Below, piece by piece: positions 35,880-46,812 of a stretch of DNA of 64,000 nucleotides. A model generated the notes under the pieces. It saw only the letters and a list, made by a program, of their open reading frames with translations. It was not told the DNA's origin and did not search any database. The position numbers were made by a program, and so were the translations under genes. Where the stretch lies: NCBI GenBank assembly GCA_031308135.1, contig JAHLJT010003656.1:70016984-70080983 (forward strand). Direction: 5' to 3'. Source of the DNA: Acheta domesticus (lineage: Eukaryota; Arthropoda; Insecta; Orthoptera; Gryllidae). The stretch's first letter is position 1, and each line of letters opens with the position of its first letter.

Positions 35880-36911
35880 GCTGCGGCGTTTCCACCGCAG
35901 TTCGACGTCCCGCAACCCAAACTACATGTCGCGCAGCGAGTAGCTGCGTGCCGCTCCGTGTTTGGAAAGGGCTGAAGGTCCAAGGGGAGGGCGTCGCGAC
36001 CCTTGTCCTACCTGGCGGCGAAGTCACCCGCGTGGCCCACCTGCGCCCTCCACCCTCCCTCCGCCCCCCCCCCGCCGTATATCTTGCGAACGCCGCCCCG
36101 CCCCCGCCTCCGCCGCCGCGCCCGACAAAAGCGTCGGCCGCGTGCCGCCAAGTGCCGTTGCAGCGCGGGTGAACGAACGAGCGAAGGGGGCTTCGCCAAT
36201 CGATTGGACTTGGTTGCGAAAAAAGCACCTCGCTCGCGCTCTTGCCTTCTCACCCCACGCTTCGACCCCTCCCCTCCCCCCCTCGCCCACGCCCCCACCT
36301 CCCCACACCGACGCGCTCTCCCTCCGCCAACCCCCCCCCCCGGGCTTGCTTGCACGCCCGTCCTATCTCCGGCGCCCCACCTGCGAGACACGCACAATCA
36401 CCGTAGAAGAGACCGACACAGCGGCCGACGAGCGTGACATTTTTATTAGCACCACGCAAACCCTGGAGAGAGCGACGTGGACGGTTACGGGTGCCGCCGT
36501 TTGTGTGGGTTCGCAGAGGGGGAGCAAAGGTAAAAAAAAAATATTTTGGCGCGAACCCACCCCACTCCCGTCCTGCAATTTGTCTTGTTTTATGGCTAGC
36601 GCAGAGGAGAAAGGGAAACGAGGAGGGGCTTTGTGGATTTGCGAAAAAACGGCGTGACCACAATGTAGGGCCGGCCTAACAGTATTCTGCTCGCAATGCG
36701 TGGTGAATGCGTAAAAAAATAGAAGAGCAACGGGACCGCCCCCGCGCCGCGCCCGAGGGACAGCGAGAAACGGGCCGCGCCCCGCCGCGCGGCGCTCTCT
36801 TCCGGCAGACGACCCTCGCGGAGGATGGAGTGGGAGTCGGACCTACCGTCCCTCCTTCCTCCCATTCCTCCTCATCCCTCCTCCCCCCTCCGCCAATCCC
36901 TTCTGTACAAC
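35880..36911. other. GC-rich island 6 (largest)
   Basis: About 1 kb, mostly GC/CpG-rich, with long C-rich pyrimidine tracts (36047-36075, 36264-36345). The 231-codon plus frame at 35962-36657 is Pro/Arg-rich with poly-P runs and is overlapped by open minus frames of 129-162 codons. This is the pattern of stop-poor GC DNA, not of a recognised protein. An AT-richer gap lies at 36530-36720. Confidence 0.5.
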
Positions 36912-36954
36912 CACACCGGGAGAAGTGGCTCAGGGTATCAACTGATGTCACTGC

Positions 36955-37706
36955 TAGGGTTGCAATCCAGCAAAGAGGGATCCTGCGATCTAGCGGGATC
37001 CAGCGTAATTTTAAACCCTGCGGGATCTCGCAACAGCGTGCGGATCCGCAAGCATCAAATCGCGTAAATTCATTCAAATTTGATTCCATTAATTCTCATC
37101 GACACAGCATCTGACGTAAAATTTACTTAAGAAGAAGAAGAATGGTACAAAATCAAAAACGTAATTGACAGCTTGCAGCCCTTTAAATTGGTCGTCGAAG
37201 TATAATGCAAAAGAGAGTCGACCATAATAACGGCAGAAACTACATTTCGATTTATTGTAGAGAAGCAGGAGAAGCAAGACACAATTTTAAGCAATGAACT
37301 ATCCGAGGCGCTACGTACAAGTGTGAAAGAAAGACACAGTGACATTCCGGCTTTGTCGATTTTTTGCAGCATCCAAAAAAGTATGACCTAGAGTTGAAAA
37401 CGTCCAATTCTGTATTTGTAATGCCGAAAAAGAATATGTTACGCAAAAAGTTTTTAAAAAAATCGAGTCATTAAAAAAGACGCTCAAAAATAGAACTTGT
37501 AGATGATGTAAATGCAGATAATAGCCAACAGTCTCTGGAAGTGGAAACCAATTTAACTTTACAATAGAAATTAGAAATGCAGCTAAAGTAAGACAATGAA
37601 AAGTACACTAAATAGATAGAAACTAGGTAAGAGAAAGACCGCTGGATTCAAGTCAATCCAGCAAAAATCCCGCGGGATTGAAAACATTGCTGATTTGCAG
37701 TGCCTA
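36955..37706. mobile_element. hAT element with 8-bp target duplication
   Basis: Flanked by GTCACTGC (36947-36954) and GTCACTGT (37707-37714), an 8-bp duplication as expected for hAT. Termini are imperfect inverted repeats: TAGGGTTGCAATCCAGCAAA on the left, TAGGCACTGCAAATCAGCAA reading in from the right. GGGATCC/GCGGGATT motifs repeat subterminally on both sides. The interior carries a transposase remnant (37131-37391). It is 752 bp and cannot encode a full transposase. Confidence 0.85.
37131..37391 (+). pseudogene. hAT transposase remnant
   Basis: The plus frame reads EEEEWYKIKNVIDSLQPFKL, then after one in-frame stop (37203-37205) continues CKRESTIITAETTFRFIVEK and on to ILSNELSEALRTSVKERH, stopping at 37389. 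The W-x-x-I-x-x-[IL]-x-x-L-x-P-F block, followed by a polar stretch and an L-x-x-x-L-x-x-[AS]-L-x-x-[RS] helix with ERR/KER, is the middle-to-late part of hAT transposases. It lies between the insertion domain and the C-terminal dimerisation region. The N-terminal zinc finger and the catalytic residues are absent. It sits inside an element with hAT-type ends, which supports the call. Confidence 0.75.
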
Positions 37707-37960
37707 GTCACTGTAGTGCCTCTGACCGGGAGATCCTTGCGTTCGAGTCCCGACTACGGTGTCAGGGTTTTCGACACTAGCCAGATAGCTTGATCAAGTT
37801 TTGTCGCTGTTTGGAGGAAAATTCTAGCGACTGGCTGCTCTGATCGGCCCGGAATCACTAGTAATCAATCATGTACAACCACCATCTTGCGATGTCCTAT
37901 CGCAGTTCTCCCCTTTTCTCCCTTCTTGCCATCCTCATGTCAAATTGCTTGCATGAAGGT

Positions 37961-38447
37961 TTTTAGGTGAAATATCCATTTTACAATAGTTTAATAATTA
38001 TTATAATTTATTGGTACTTATAATAAATAGTACTCACTATTCGTTTTTTCTATTCCGATATTGATAACAATCGAGTAAAGGAATTTGAATAATAACGAGT
38101 CAGCAATTTAGAAGATTCTGGGTAAGCCAATATTAAAGAGGTACCATTAAAGAGGTAGAGACATAATATGAAGATAATGAAAAGTAAATGTACAACAACA
38201 AAAAACGTTCGTTTTGAAGCTCTGTGTAATTCGACCTAGCAAGATCAAACAATTTTGTTCTAGTGAGGTCCTCAGAGAATTCAAGAGCAGAATTCTTAAA
38301 TGTCTTATTCGGACCCTACACAGGGTTTCACCACCGGGGTTAAAATACTTTTCTTTCATTTATATTTTGTATTTCATGCCTCCAGAACTTCAAGCCACAA
38401 GAACCTGCAATTCGATTCTCGCATGACGTGAAAGAACGAGTCCCTTA
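37961..38447. other. AT-rich non-coding stretch
   Basis: Nothing recognisable between the SINE-A end and the Harbinger-like element. Confidence 0.5.
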
Positions 38448-39252
38448 AGGCTGCTCTACAATAGCCCGCGAACGGGAACGGCAACGCGAAGGCGAGGACG
38501 GCAACGGGAACGCGAGGGACGTGCGCTTCACAATAAACGCCAACGGGAAGAGGAATAGCGCTATGAAACTGTAGCGGCAAAAACGAGTACTTCAGGAAAG
38601 AGTCACCGAAACCAAAGCACTCCTAGCTGAGCTACTCTGTTCACTCTTTGCTTTGCCATCTGTCAGTCTTTTGCGTGTGGTAGTATTAATAATGAATACT
38701 TTAACGAAAGAATATTAATTAAAAAAATAATTCATCAGAAGGAAAAAATGCGAAAACTACTAAGAACTTATGGAAAATGCAACTAAAGAAATTTTAATCA
38801 ATAAACAAAAAACTCCAATGTACTTAAACGAAACCAAAAAATTATTTTGTGGGAAATTTTAATTCTATATATTAATATGAAAAGAAAACGAAAAATACTG
38901 AAATCACTAAAAAGAACTAAAACAATTCAACAACGACTGACTAAATCCTCCTCAAACCCAAACCTCGCAAATCCACGCTGTAACCTCAACACCGCTCCAG
39001 ACCAGTTTCGCGCGCAAGCCGCGCGCTCGATCAGCTGGAAAGCTTCGCCTCCATTTGCTGTACTCTCATTGGTCGAGAGGCTTCCCGTTCCCGAGACGAG
39101 ATAAATGTTGACCATCTTTCGCGTTCCCGTTCCCGTCAAGCTTCGCGTTCCCGTCGTGTTGTGAACGCCTGTCTGAGATGTCCGCCTTTCAACTTTCTTT
39201 GCGTTCGCGTTCGCGTTGCCGTTCCCGTCCACGGGCTATTGTGGAGCGGCCT
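38448..39252. mobile_element. Harbinger-like non-autonomous element
   Basis: An 805-bp element flanked by TTA on both sides (38445-38447, 39253-39255), the typical 3-bp PIF/Harbinger target duplication. Terminal inverted repeats of ~45 bp match closely: AGGCTGCTCTACAATAGCCC on the left, AGGCCGCTCCACAATAGCCC from the right, both continuing into ACGGGAACGGCAACGCGAA. Subterminal regions carry several more ACGGGAACG/GGGAACGCGA units. The AT-rich interior encodes no transposase. Confidence 0.85.
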
Positions 39253-39539
39253 TTAGACGGGTGACCACATTCAGAACGCTTTAGCCACGTCTCTCTCATG
39301 TCACTCATCTCTCCTGACCTTCCCATGGACATTTTTAGTTTCTCACTAAGGAGTAGAGGGAAGTTGTGTAATACTGCGTGACAAAACGGCAAATTTTTGG
39401 CAGAAAATTACTATGGGCTTGGTAACAAAAAAGTTAATAAATCCCGTTGCTAAATTTACAAAATCCTCTAACACGTAGTGTAGCCAAAATCAATGATTTG
39501 TGGGACCTTGACACTGAAAAATACGACAGCGGCAAAACC

Positions 39540-40050
39540 TCTTGTCTGTCAATCGATGTCTGTCTGTGTCTCGGTGCGTCCGTCTGTGGGCAACGCTAGC
39601 GGCCAAACCATTAAGACGATTTTATCCAAAATTGATATTTCCCAATCTATCTGATTGATATCGCTATCCCTTGAATTTGAAACCGATATTTTATATTTGG
39701 GGTGGGGGTACTTTATATGAACTCCTTGGGACATTTTCAAAATTAAAAGAAGATGACTCCTTAGTTTTGATTCAATTTTGTTGTTGTTTAGGACAGGACT
39801 TAAGGACTCATGTTCTTTGAAAACCCTGATTTTTTGAAAATTACAAGAATTCAATTTTTTTTTCGCGGCCTTCCTACAACTTCAATTACGGAAGTAGAGA
39901 TTTTTTCCTTAGTGAAATCTGTTTCTCAAAGGTAGATTTTGAAATAAGGCCATGTACAATTTTTTGAGAATATGAGTACTTTTCGCGTAATTTTGCGTTA
40001 AAATACGGGCGAGGAAGTACATGCTGTTTTAGCACCACTAATCTTGATAA
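39540..40050 (+). repeat. Dispersed repeat, copy 2 (pairs with 25330)
   Basis: The part at 39850-40045 matches 25330-25560 (GAGATTTTTTCCTTA, TTTTCGCGTAATTTTGCG, GAAGTACATGCTGTTTTAGC). The upstream part contains GTCTGTCTGTGTCTCGGTGC and CGTCCGTCTGTGGG, a wording I associate with dispersed insect repeats. No coding capacity is recognised. Confidence 0.5.
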
Positions 40051-40539
40051 TTAAAATGCAATAGCATGATACGACGGCGCGATAATTAAAGTCTGTGCAT
40101 ATTTCCTTGAGCTCCAGAAACTTTACTTCCTCTATTATACAATACATAGTTGAATTGAGAATAAATGATAGCACTGAAAATAAGGAGTTAATAAATTATG
40201 AATGAATAATATATAATTGTTGATTTCATGGCATTTTACTAGAAATGTTTGCTCTCTTTTAAGTGAATGTATTTATATCGGCAAGCAAACTGCAGATTGG
40301 ATTTGATGGCACTTCCAACGAAATAATTAACCCTCTTCTTCTCCCACACCTAGTAAAACGAGAACTTAAGGAAACGCACATGGATTGTAATTAGGTCTCC
40401 TTTCAAACATATCAAAAATACGAGAAAACGTTCAATTTCTTTTTCCTTGAATTTACTTAAAGAAGCGAGGCTCTTAGCTGCCAGTAAATCGCGTTTTGTT
40501 CCATCAACTTTCGCGGTCTACTTGAGAGCGAACACACGG
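40051..40539. other. AT-rich non-coding stretch
   Basis: Nothing recognisable. Confidence 0.5.
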
Positions 40540-40790
40540 ACAGACCCTCCCGGGTCTCCAGTTGCCTGAAGAGGTTCGCCCAGGTCAGATGGCGACTCAA
40601 TCCGCCCCGCGCCGCCAGGTACCCTGCCGCCCCCCGGGGCCGAGCGGCCGCGTGCGTTTTTTAGGGCGGGGATGAGGTGGGCGTGGGGGTGGGGGTTGTT
40701 CTTTGGAGAAGGCGGTCGCGCGCGGCGCTGCTCTTCTCTTCTCTGAGGGCAAACGCGCGCGGCTTTGCCAAATTGTGGCCATAAAACACT
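40540..40790. other. GC-rich island 7
   Basis: CpG-rich with a G-rich tract at 40664-40700 (GGGCGTGGGGGTGGGGG), the complement of C-rich tracts in other islands. No gene is recognised. Confidence 0.5.
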
Positions 40791-41848
40791 AAGGTTCCGT
40801 CCTGGGGAAAGAGAAATGCGACGGAGAGAAACTGTTTAGACACGCTTGGATACACGGTGCGCTCTAGGCGAATCTACAGAGTGTATGGTTTCAATTAAAG
40901 AAAAGTTGTTTTCTGATATCAAAATGTTTAATCTGAAGACCTTATCGATCGTGTAGCGATCAACATCAGAGCTATTTTTCAGCGTCTGGGTGATGAGGAT
41001 TTCCACGCGATCGAAAAGATTTCAGATGAAACATTTTGATACCCGACCATACCTCTTCTTTAACGAATAGAAGGTACCTACCTCACCAGCAATATTATTA
41101 ATGTATATCTAACTGTAAATGAAGTGAAAGGAAAATCATCATAATTGTTGATCTAGTCGAGATTAGGATTGTGGTTCAGGGGACGCTTTATTAATTTTTT
41201 GGAGAAGGATTGTTAATGAAATTGAGAACATCTGATTCCATATAAAAAACGCGAGTCATTTTAGAGTTTTTTTCTTTTAACATCTCGTAACTGGACAAAA
41301 TAGAATAAATATTGCAAGAATTTGTTGCAAAGATCTGAGTTTCATTGTATGTGTTTATGTAAAGATTTTAAATGAAATTCTTGTATTAAAATATTATTTT
41401 CAGAGAAACAAGATGGCAGTGAAGGCAAACATTGCGAAATATTTTCTATGAAATATTACTTTCATTGTTAATTTAGTAATTCTTTCCAATTCTATTTGAT
41501 TTGTTTGGATGTTGTGTCTATAAAATACATTACGAAAGAGTTTCATTTCACTGCCTTTTGTCAGGAAACAACTCTGCAATATTATTTATTGTAATATATG
41601 TATAATTGTCACCATTCCCGTCACCTTGTTGGAAGGACCCTTTAATTATTGTAATATATATGAACACAAAAAACACGTGCAAGTGACAATCCGAAATTGA
41701 ATCATAAAAAATAATTTAAACGATTTGTTCTTCTTTATATATCACTTTAAACTATCCCAGATATTTTTTTTTATTTTTTTCTGATGCAATGGGTTAACCG
41801 CTCAACAGAACAGTTACAGAGAATTTCGAAGAATATATAGGCTAATAT
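40791..41848. other. AT-rich non-coding stretch
   Basis: No gene is supported. A short direct repeat TTATTGTAATATAT recurs at 41584 and 41642. Confidence 0.5.
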
Positions 41849-43275
41849 CAGTGGCGTAGCCTGAGTTTTGGCTTAAGGTATGTAACTCGAGAAATGAGAA
41901 AATAATTTAAAACTTTAATTATAATTTAAATATAATGCATTCACCAAAATCATTTCTGCCACTTTGATCAATTAGAGCACACAAATAATTTGTATATTTA
42001 AAATAAAAACTGATCCAGTAAAAGTAATGATGGCTCACGTACTTCATGTAGTTTACTGGTTGTAAGTTAGAAAAAGTTGTCTTATGTTCACAGCCTAGCA
42101 AAATATAAATGTGTGTCCTCATACATTAATAAAAAGAGCACTATCAACCCCAATGATTTTCAAAATTGTCCAATTCATATCATTTCGAACCCAATAGAAT
42201 TGGCATAATTTATAAAATGGAAAACAATAATCTATAATAAAAATATAATAGGAAAGAGAAAATCAATCAATTTACAGACACGTAATGAAAAGTAGTTGAC
42301 AGTTGTCCTTTTTGCAGCTTACATCAAGGGTTTCATCCAGTATCGAGGAGACAAAAGAGGCTTTAGAAATTTCATTTTTAATTTCATGGGACATTACCGT
42401 GCTTACATTTGAAATCCAATGAATATGAATTTCTGATGAAATGGCACAAAACACTAAAATTTTCATATCATCCTCGTCAATTTTATCATATTTCATTATT
42501 TCACTTATATATTACATGAAATTTTCTCTATTTGATGATCCCCTTTTTTCATTATGGCTAGAAAATACAAGCCCTTGTCTTCCAAAAAAGCATACAACTC
42601 GAATGAAGTGTGACAGAATTTCCCTATTTTCCCTTATACCACCGTTGTATTGCTCAACAAAGCCTGTGTTGGCGGTTTAAATAAAATTCTATCCTCTCAT
42701 GTTTTTTACAAATATTTTAACTGTTTCTCACGCGCTATAATTTGTGCACAAAAATACGACTCCATAATTATGTAGGCATTTTGGATCGCGTGGTGCTCGC
42801 CTTTCCAGGGCACAGATGTGGATTGCACAGTCACATACCCTAGTGCATTCAAGCAGCACAATCCCTAACCTAAATTGGCTACAAATATACATTTGCTAAA
42901 TGCATTAAAATGAGGTAATAAAACTTAAATAAAACGACAATGTTTATTAATTAACCTCGTTCTCTTACAAACACCGAAGAGAACAATGAAGTTTCGTAAA
43001 AGGACGAAAAACGTAGGCACCACGGGAAGCACCCTAGATGTAATGGGTCAGTGTGCATCTGATTCTCAGCGCAGGCTAGGCGGTATTTCAGACTGATTCG
43101 TTCTTCCTTGTGAAGAATCGAATTATCAACGGTGCAATGTTTGAAATATAATGAAATATTTTGTAGTAGAAAAAGAAAATAACAAATTGACAACTTACAA
43201 TCATTTTAAAATAAAATAGCTGATATTGTCAGGGTATGTAACACATCACCCACATCCATGGACGCTACGCCCCTG
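41849..43275 (-). mobile_element. hAT element with GCTAATA(T/A) target duplication
   Basis: Termini CAGTGGCGTAGCCTG (left) and CAGGGGCGTAGCGTCC (read in from the right) are classic hAT-type ends. The flanks GCTAATAT (41841-41848) and GCTAATAA (43276-43283) form an 8-bp duplication with one difference. It is 1427 bp and carries a truncated, frameshifted transposase on the minus strand (42272-42670). Confidence 0.85.
42272..42670 (-). pseudogene. hAT (ZMYM/DUF4371-type) transposase remnant
   Basis: The minus strand first reads EQYNGGIRENREILSHFIRV, then VCFLEDKGLYF. After a frame change it gives HNEKRGSSNRENF. Further on MKYDKIDEDDMK leads to IQN-like spacing, then MSHEIKNEISKASFVSSILD and ETLDVSCKKDNCQLLF. 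This is the order of the DUF4371/ZMYM-like hAT transposase: R-x-x-L..L-x-x-K-G-L-x-F-R-G-H-x-E, S-x-N-x-G-N-F, then F-S-x-x-x-D-E-T-x-D-V-S-x-x-[DE]-Q-L. The D of LDET corresponds to the first acidic catalytic position of that family. It is frameshifted and lacks the C-terminal half, so it is dead. Confidence 0.75.
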
Positions 43276-43283
43276 GCTAATAA

Positions 43284-45985
43284 TGGCGTTCAAATTTTTA
43301 CGAATAAGGAGGGTGTCCTCTCTGGGGTCCTCTCTCCCAGATACATGAGAATATATATGTTTCTCTTTACATTATCATTCAACCACGGCACTATGATTCC
43401 AATCTTTTGGAAAGTAAGGTCTAATAGTTCCATAAATATTTTAAGAGACGCAAGAAATTTATAATTTTAGATTCCTATTTTAGTTCATTAGTGACGAAAG
43501 TTAAGTTAGTGACCAAACATGGCCACTTTAATTCAACATCATTTGGCTCGTTGTCGATGTAAATGGTATGATTACTATAATAACATATCCCACAGCAATA
43601 ATTAACCTTCATTTCCCTCTGTTGTGTCAGCTCTGTCCAGAGTCCACTAGTGCTCGAACTAGCACTAGTGTCAACCAGTTGTTCTGTAATCTATACACCG
43701 CTGGCTATTTCGGGACTGAAACAAGTTCTTATTTTTATTAATTTAATTTGTGTTTGGACTTATAGACTTTTCAATGTTTTGAACAAATACGTAAATTATT
43801 AATACATAATATTTTTACAATTATTACTTTGACAATGAAAACACTTCAGTTAGTTTCGCAGTTGCACAACATCTGCGATGCTTAGTCCATTTCAACGACA
43901 TGAAGGCCAGCTTAAATTTGTTCTAGTTTTTTTCTATTTTTTAAACATTAGGAAATACAAATTTTAATTCTATGAAATAATTTGGAAGTGAAACTTACTT
44001 GAATCAATTTTTTTGGGAACTGAATCTATGTACGAAAGAAAGACTTAGAGTTCATTTTTTAGAGTGAAGAATTAAATCGTAAAATTACAGAAGCGTTTGT
44101 ATTAATATACTTTTATTCTCATTATTTCCATTTTGAACATTTGTACGCTCATAGCGTATGTAGCAAATTGAAAATGTTTTGCGTTATCAACATATTTTAT
44201 GGACATAAAATATGTATTTTTAGAATTGCGTATAAGGACTAATGAGTTTTGTTACTCAACAAAATAACACTTTCTATTTCGTAAAAACTTGCCATTTTAT
44301 TTCCAGATATTTGTATTTACTATATATTTTCACATATGATTTGTTTATTTTTTTCTATTATTTCTGATTTAACAGATAACACCACTACTTTCACAGAAAC
44401 GACAGATGTCATAGCAACAAATAAAACTTCAAAAACATTCTGTAGCGAAAAAATAAATAAACATAACAAAACGTAATAGTAAAAGAAAATAGATAAAAAA
44501 GTATGACTAGGTAACAATTAAATATTAATAAGACTGTACGACACTTTAGCTAGATTTTTTAGGATGCTGGTCAAAGTGACGGTGTTTCTAAAAGATTAAG
44601 TAAGGTTTAGACCAGAACTGAGTTGGTATTTGGAGTTAATGCCCCAGACTTAGCCCCATAAGCTACGAAGTTACAGCACGCGCGGTACACGAAAGATTTG
44701 TACGCGATAAACAACAGGTGGGTGTTGGAAAGCTCAATTATAATTTAAAGACATAAAATGAAAAAAATAATAAGTGGATAAACTCGACATTAATCTCAAG
44801 AGAAAAATAGCTAATAAAACACTGATATGAACTTATTGTTTCTTACACATTAAATACAAATAATTTTATATCAATCTGAAAATAACTTATCTTTAATACA
44901 TCTTGCATCTTTGAGTAAATGGAAGATGATAACAGAGAGATGATACGGGAATTACAGCGTGGAAGACACGTGTCTTACCGTCTCGTTAGCCCCTCCATTA
45001 GTTGACTTGATAAGAAGGTCGTCCTCCAAGCGTCGATATCTAGAATAGGTATAGCAAGGTTTCTCAAAAGATCTTTCTAGAAAGGTTGCTTCTATCAAAC
45101 GAAAAATGCATGTTTTCCTTCATAACGATCGTTTTCTGTTTTCGTCATTTCATTTTCCTTCGAATCAATACTCAGATTACGAAAATAAGAAAGATATTTT
45201 TTGAAACCAACGTGTGTATTATTGACGCCTCACCTCTGAAAGCTTCGGTGATGTAGTGCTACTAATATTCCAGAGTTTTCGGGTGTTCAGTGGAGTGTTC
45301 ATTGAGTTAATAAGGAGAAAATAATGACAGAAGACGACAATGGTGGCAGATGATAATGACAGCGGATAATAATAATAATGATGGTGGATGATAATATTGG
45401 ACTGTATTGCTCATATAAAATAAAATATGCTTACATATTACATGAAAAATCTTACTAGTAACTGATTAAGCTCATAAAGTTAACTAAAGTGCTAAAATAT
45501 GTGGATTTTCATTCATTTGAAAATATTGAATTACACCCTTATTCCATAGAACAAGCTAATTTTGAAATAAGTACATAAATGTTTCCTTCTATGAAAGTCT
45601 GTTATTTATTAATTTCAGAAATAGGTAGAGGTTATTTTGGATGGGTTCAAGTTCATTGAAATAATCTCAACCTTGTAAAACAATGTTCGTACCAATGCGG
45701 CGTAAAATATGTCTTAATATAAACATTCATCTATTAATCGTGGAGTGATAAATCATTCTAATTTTGTATTTATGAATTATCGTGAACTGGTGATTCCTGA
45801 ACGCAGTTTCTGATTCATACTATATTATATCCCCGAACTCGTCTGAAATTAATTATTAATTTAATAGATATAGTTATACTCGTATATCTAAAACACAATT
45901 TAATAATTATTCCTGAGGTACCAGAACGCCGTTCCGTTGCGTAAATACGAGTAAGCTTCCTACCCTTCCCTGACCCTACGTAAAT
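43284..45985. other. AT-rich non-coding stretch
   Basis: No gene or element is supported in 2.7 kb. Degenerate GATAATAAT/GATGGTGGATGATAA simple sequence lies at 45325-45400. Confidence 0.5.
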
Positions 45986-45995
45986 ACGAGTAAGG

Positions 45996-46691
45996 ATCCA
46001 CTCCAAATAAACAATCACCCAATTCCATGGACTCCACACAATCAATCAGTCAAATACCTAGGGCTGAATCTTGACACCAGACTCAATTGGAAAAATCATA
46101 TAACAGTAAAAGCACAGCAAGCCAAAACTAAACTAATTCAACTGAAGCCACTTTTAAATCGCAATAGTAAGCTATCATTAAACAACGCCATCACCCTCTA
46201 TAAATCAATAATCCGACCTCTAATGCTTTATGCATGCCCCATCTGGATCAATGCCTCTAAAACCAACATCAAAAAACTACAGGTCATCCAAAACCACTTC
46301 CTCAGACTTGCCACTCATGCACCCTGGTTTATCTCAAACTCTCAACTGCACAAAGAATTGAATCTACCCTCTATAGTTCACCATATTGCGCTCCTATCAA
46401 ACAATTTCTTCTCCAAAATAAACTCGATAACTCAAGCAACCCATTACGACTTAGCCACCACCTACCAGCTCCCAACCAGAATAAAAAATAGATACCCATT
46501 AGATTCATTCCTCAGCACTTTTTCAGATCTGAATTAATCTCTTAGGTGCTCTGTGAGTTTCCTATTCATGTGTAGTTAGATATAATTTTAAGATTAGCAT
46601 TTAAGTTAAATATAAGTCGGAAAAATACATATGATGTAGTATATATAATACTGACCTATGTATATCCATTCATTAATAAATGCATAAAAAA
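45996..46691 (+). mobile_element. Young 5'-truncated jockey-like LINE
   Basis: A 696-bp insertion bounded by the 10-bp target duplication ACGAGTAAGG (45986-45995 and 46692-46701). It begins mid-frame in the reverse transcriptase, continues without a stop to 46537, has a ~150-bp 3' UTR and ends in a short A run (46685-46692). Severe 5' truncation, oligo-A end and target duplication indicate target-primed reverse transcription. The intact frame indicates a recent event. Confidence 0.9.
46001..46537 (+). CDS. Jockey-like reverse transcriptase, C-terminal part (open but truncated)
   Basis: About 178 codons are open with no start codon belonging to the gene. The frame begins LQINNHPIPWTPHNQSVKYL followed by GLNLDTRLNWKNHI. 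This is the V-K-Y-L-G-[LVI]-x-L-D-x-x-L-x-[WF]-x-x-H-I signature just after the catalytic palm of jockey-clade RTs. It continues with SIIRPLMLYACPIW, KKLQVIQNHFLRLATHAPWF and a terminal TRIKNRYPLDSFLSTFSDLN. The family enzyme copies LINE RNA at a nicked target. Here the endonuclease and the FADD-type catalytic motif are missing, so the fragment is inactive. The frame starts upstream of the first ATG (46223), which is internal. Confidence 0.85.
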   Translation, partial: LQINNHPIPWTPHNQSVKYLGLNLDTRLNWKNHITVKAQQAKTKLIQLKPLLNRNSKLSLNNAITLYKSIIRPLMLYACPIWINASKTNIKKLQVIQNHFLRLATHAPWFISNSQLHKELNLPSIVHHIALLSNNFFSKINSITQATHYDLATTYQLPTRIKNRYPLDSFLSTFSDLN

Positions 46692-46701
46692 ACGAGTAAG
46701 G

Positions 46702-46812
46702 TTTTGAAGATGTATCACTATCATCTGGATGCTTAAACTCACTATGATCCGATGAAAAATCTGATATATCTGACAAATTCACATCTTCTGTATTGACGGC
46801 CATCATGTCCAT
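46702..46812 (-). other. Short acidic open frame cut by the LINE
   Basis: The minus frame opens MDMMAVNTEDVNLSDISDFS and continues with an acidic D/S-rich stretch (HPDDSDTSSK) up to the LINE junction. With the LINE removed, the target frame meets a stop within about ten codons. An acidic Ser/Asp-rich start is common at the N-terminus of piggyBac-like and other transposases and of many host proteins, so no identity can be given. Confidence 0.2.

Larger units (their letters stand above)
36912..37960 (+). mobile_element. SINE-A copy split by a hAT element
   Basis: The 5' head (GGGAGAAGTGGCTCAGGGTA, ATCAACTGATGTCACTGC) ends at 36954. It resumes at 37707 with GTCACTGTAGTGCCTCTGAC, the B-box part GCGTTCGAGTCCCG, TTTTCGACACTAGC and GACTGGCTGCTCTGATCGG. 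The 752 bp between are a hAT element bounded by duplicated GTCACTG(C/T). The 3' half of the SINE is diverged and ends near 37960. Confidence 0.85.

Noticed and set aside
35962..36657. 231-codon plus-strand frame
   Set aside because: Pro/Arg-rich low-complexity product in a CpG-rich island, with long open frames on the opposite strand too. No domain; composition explains the lack of stops.
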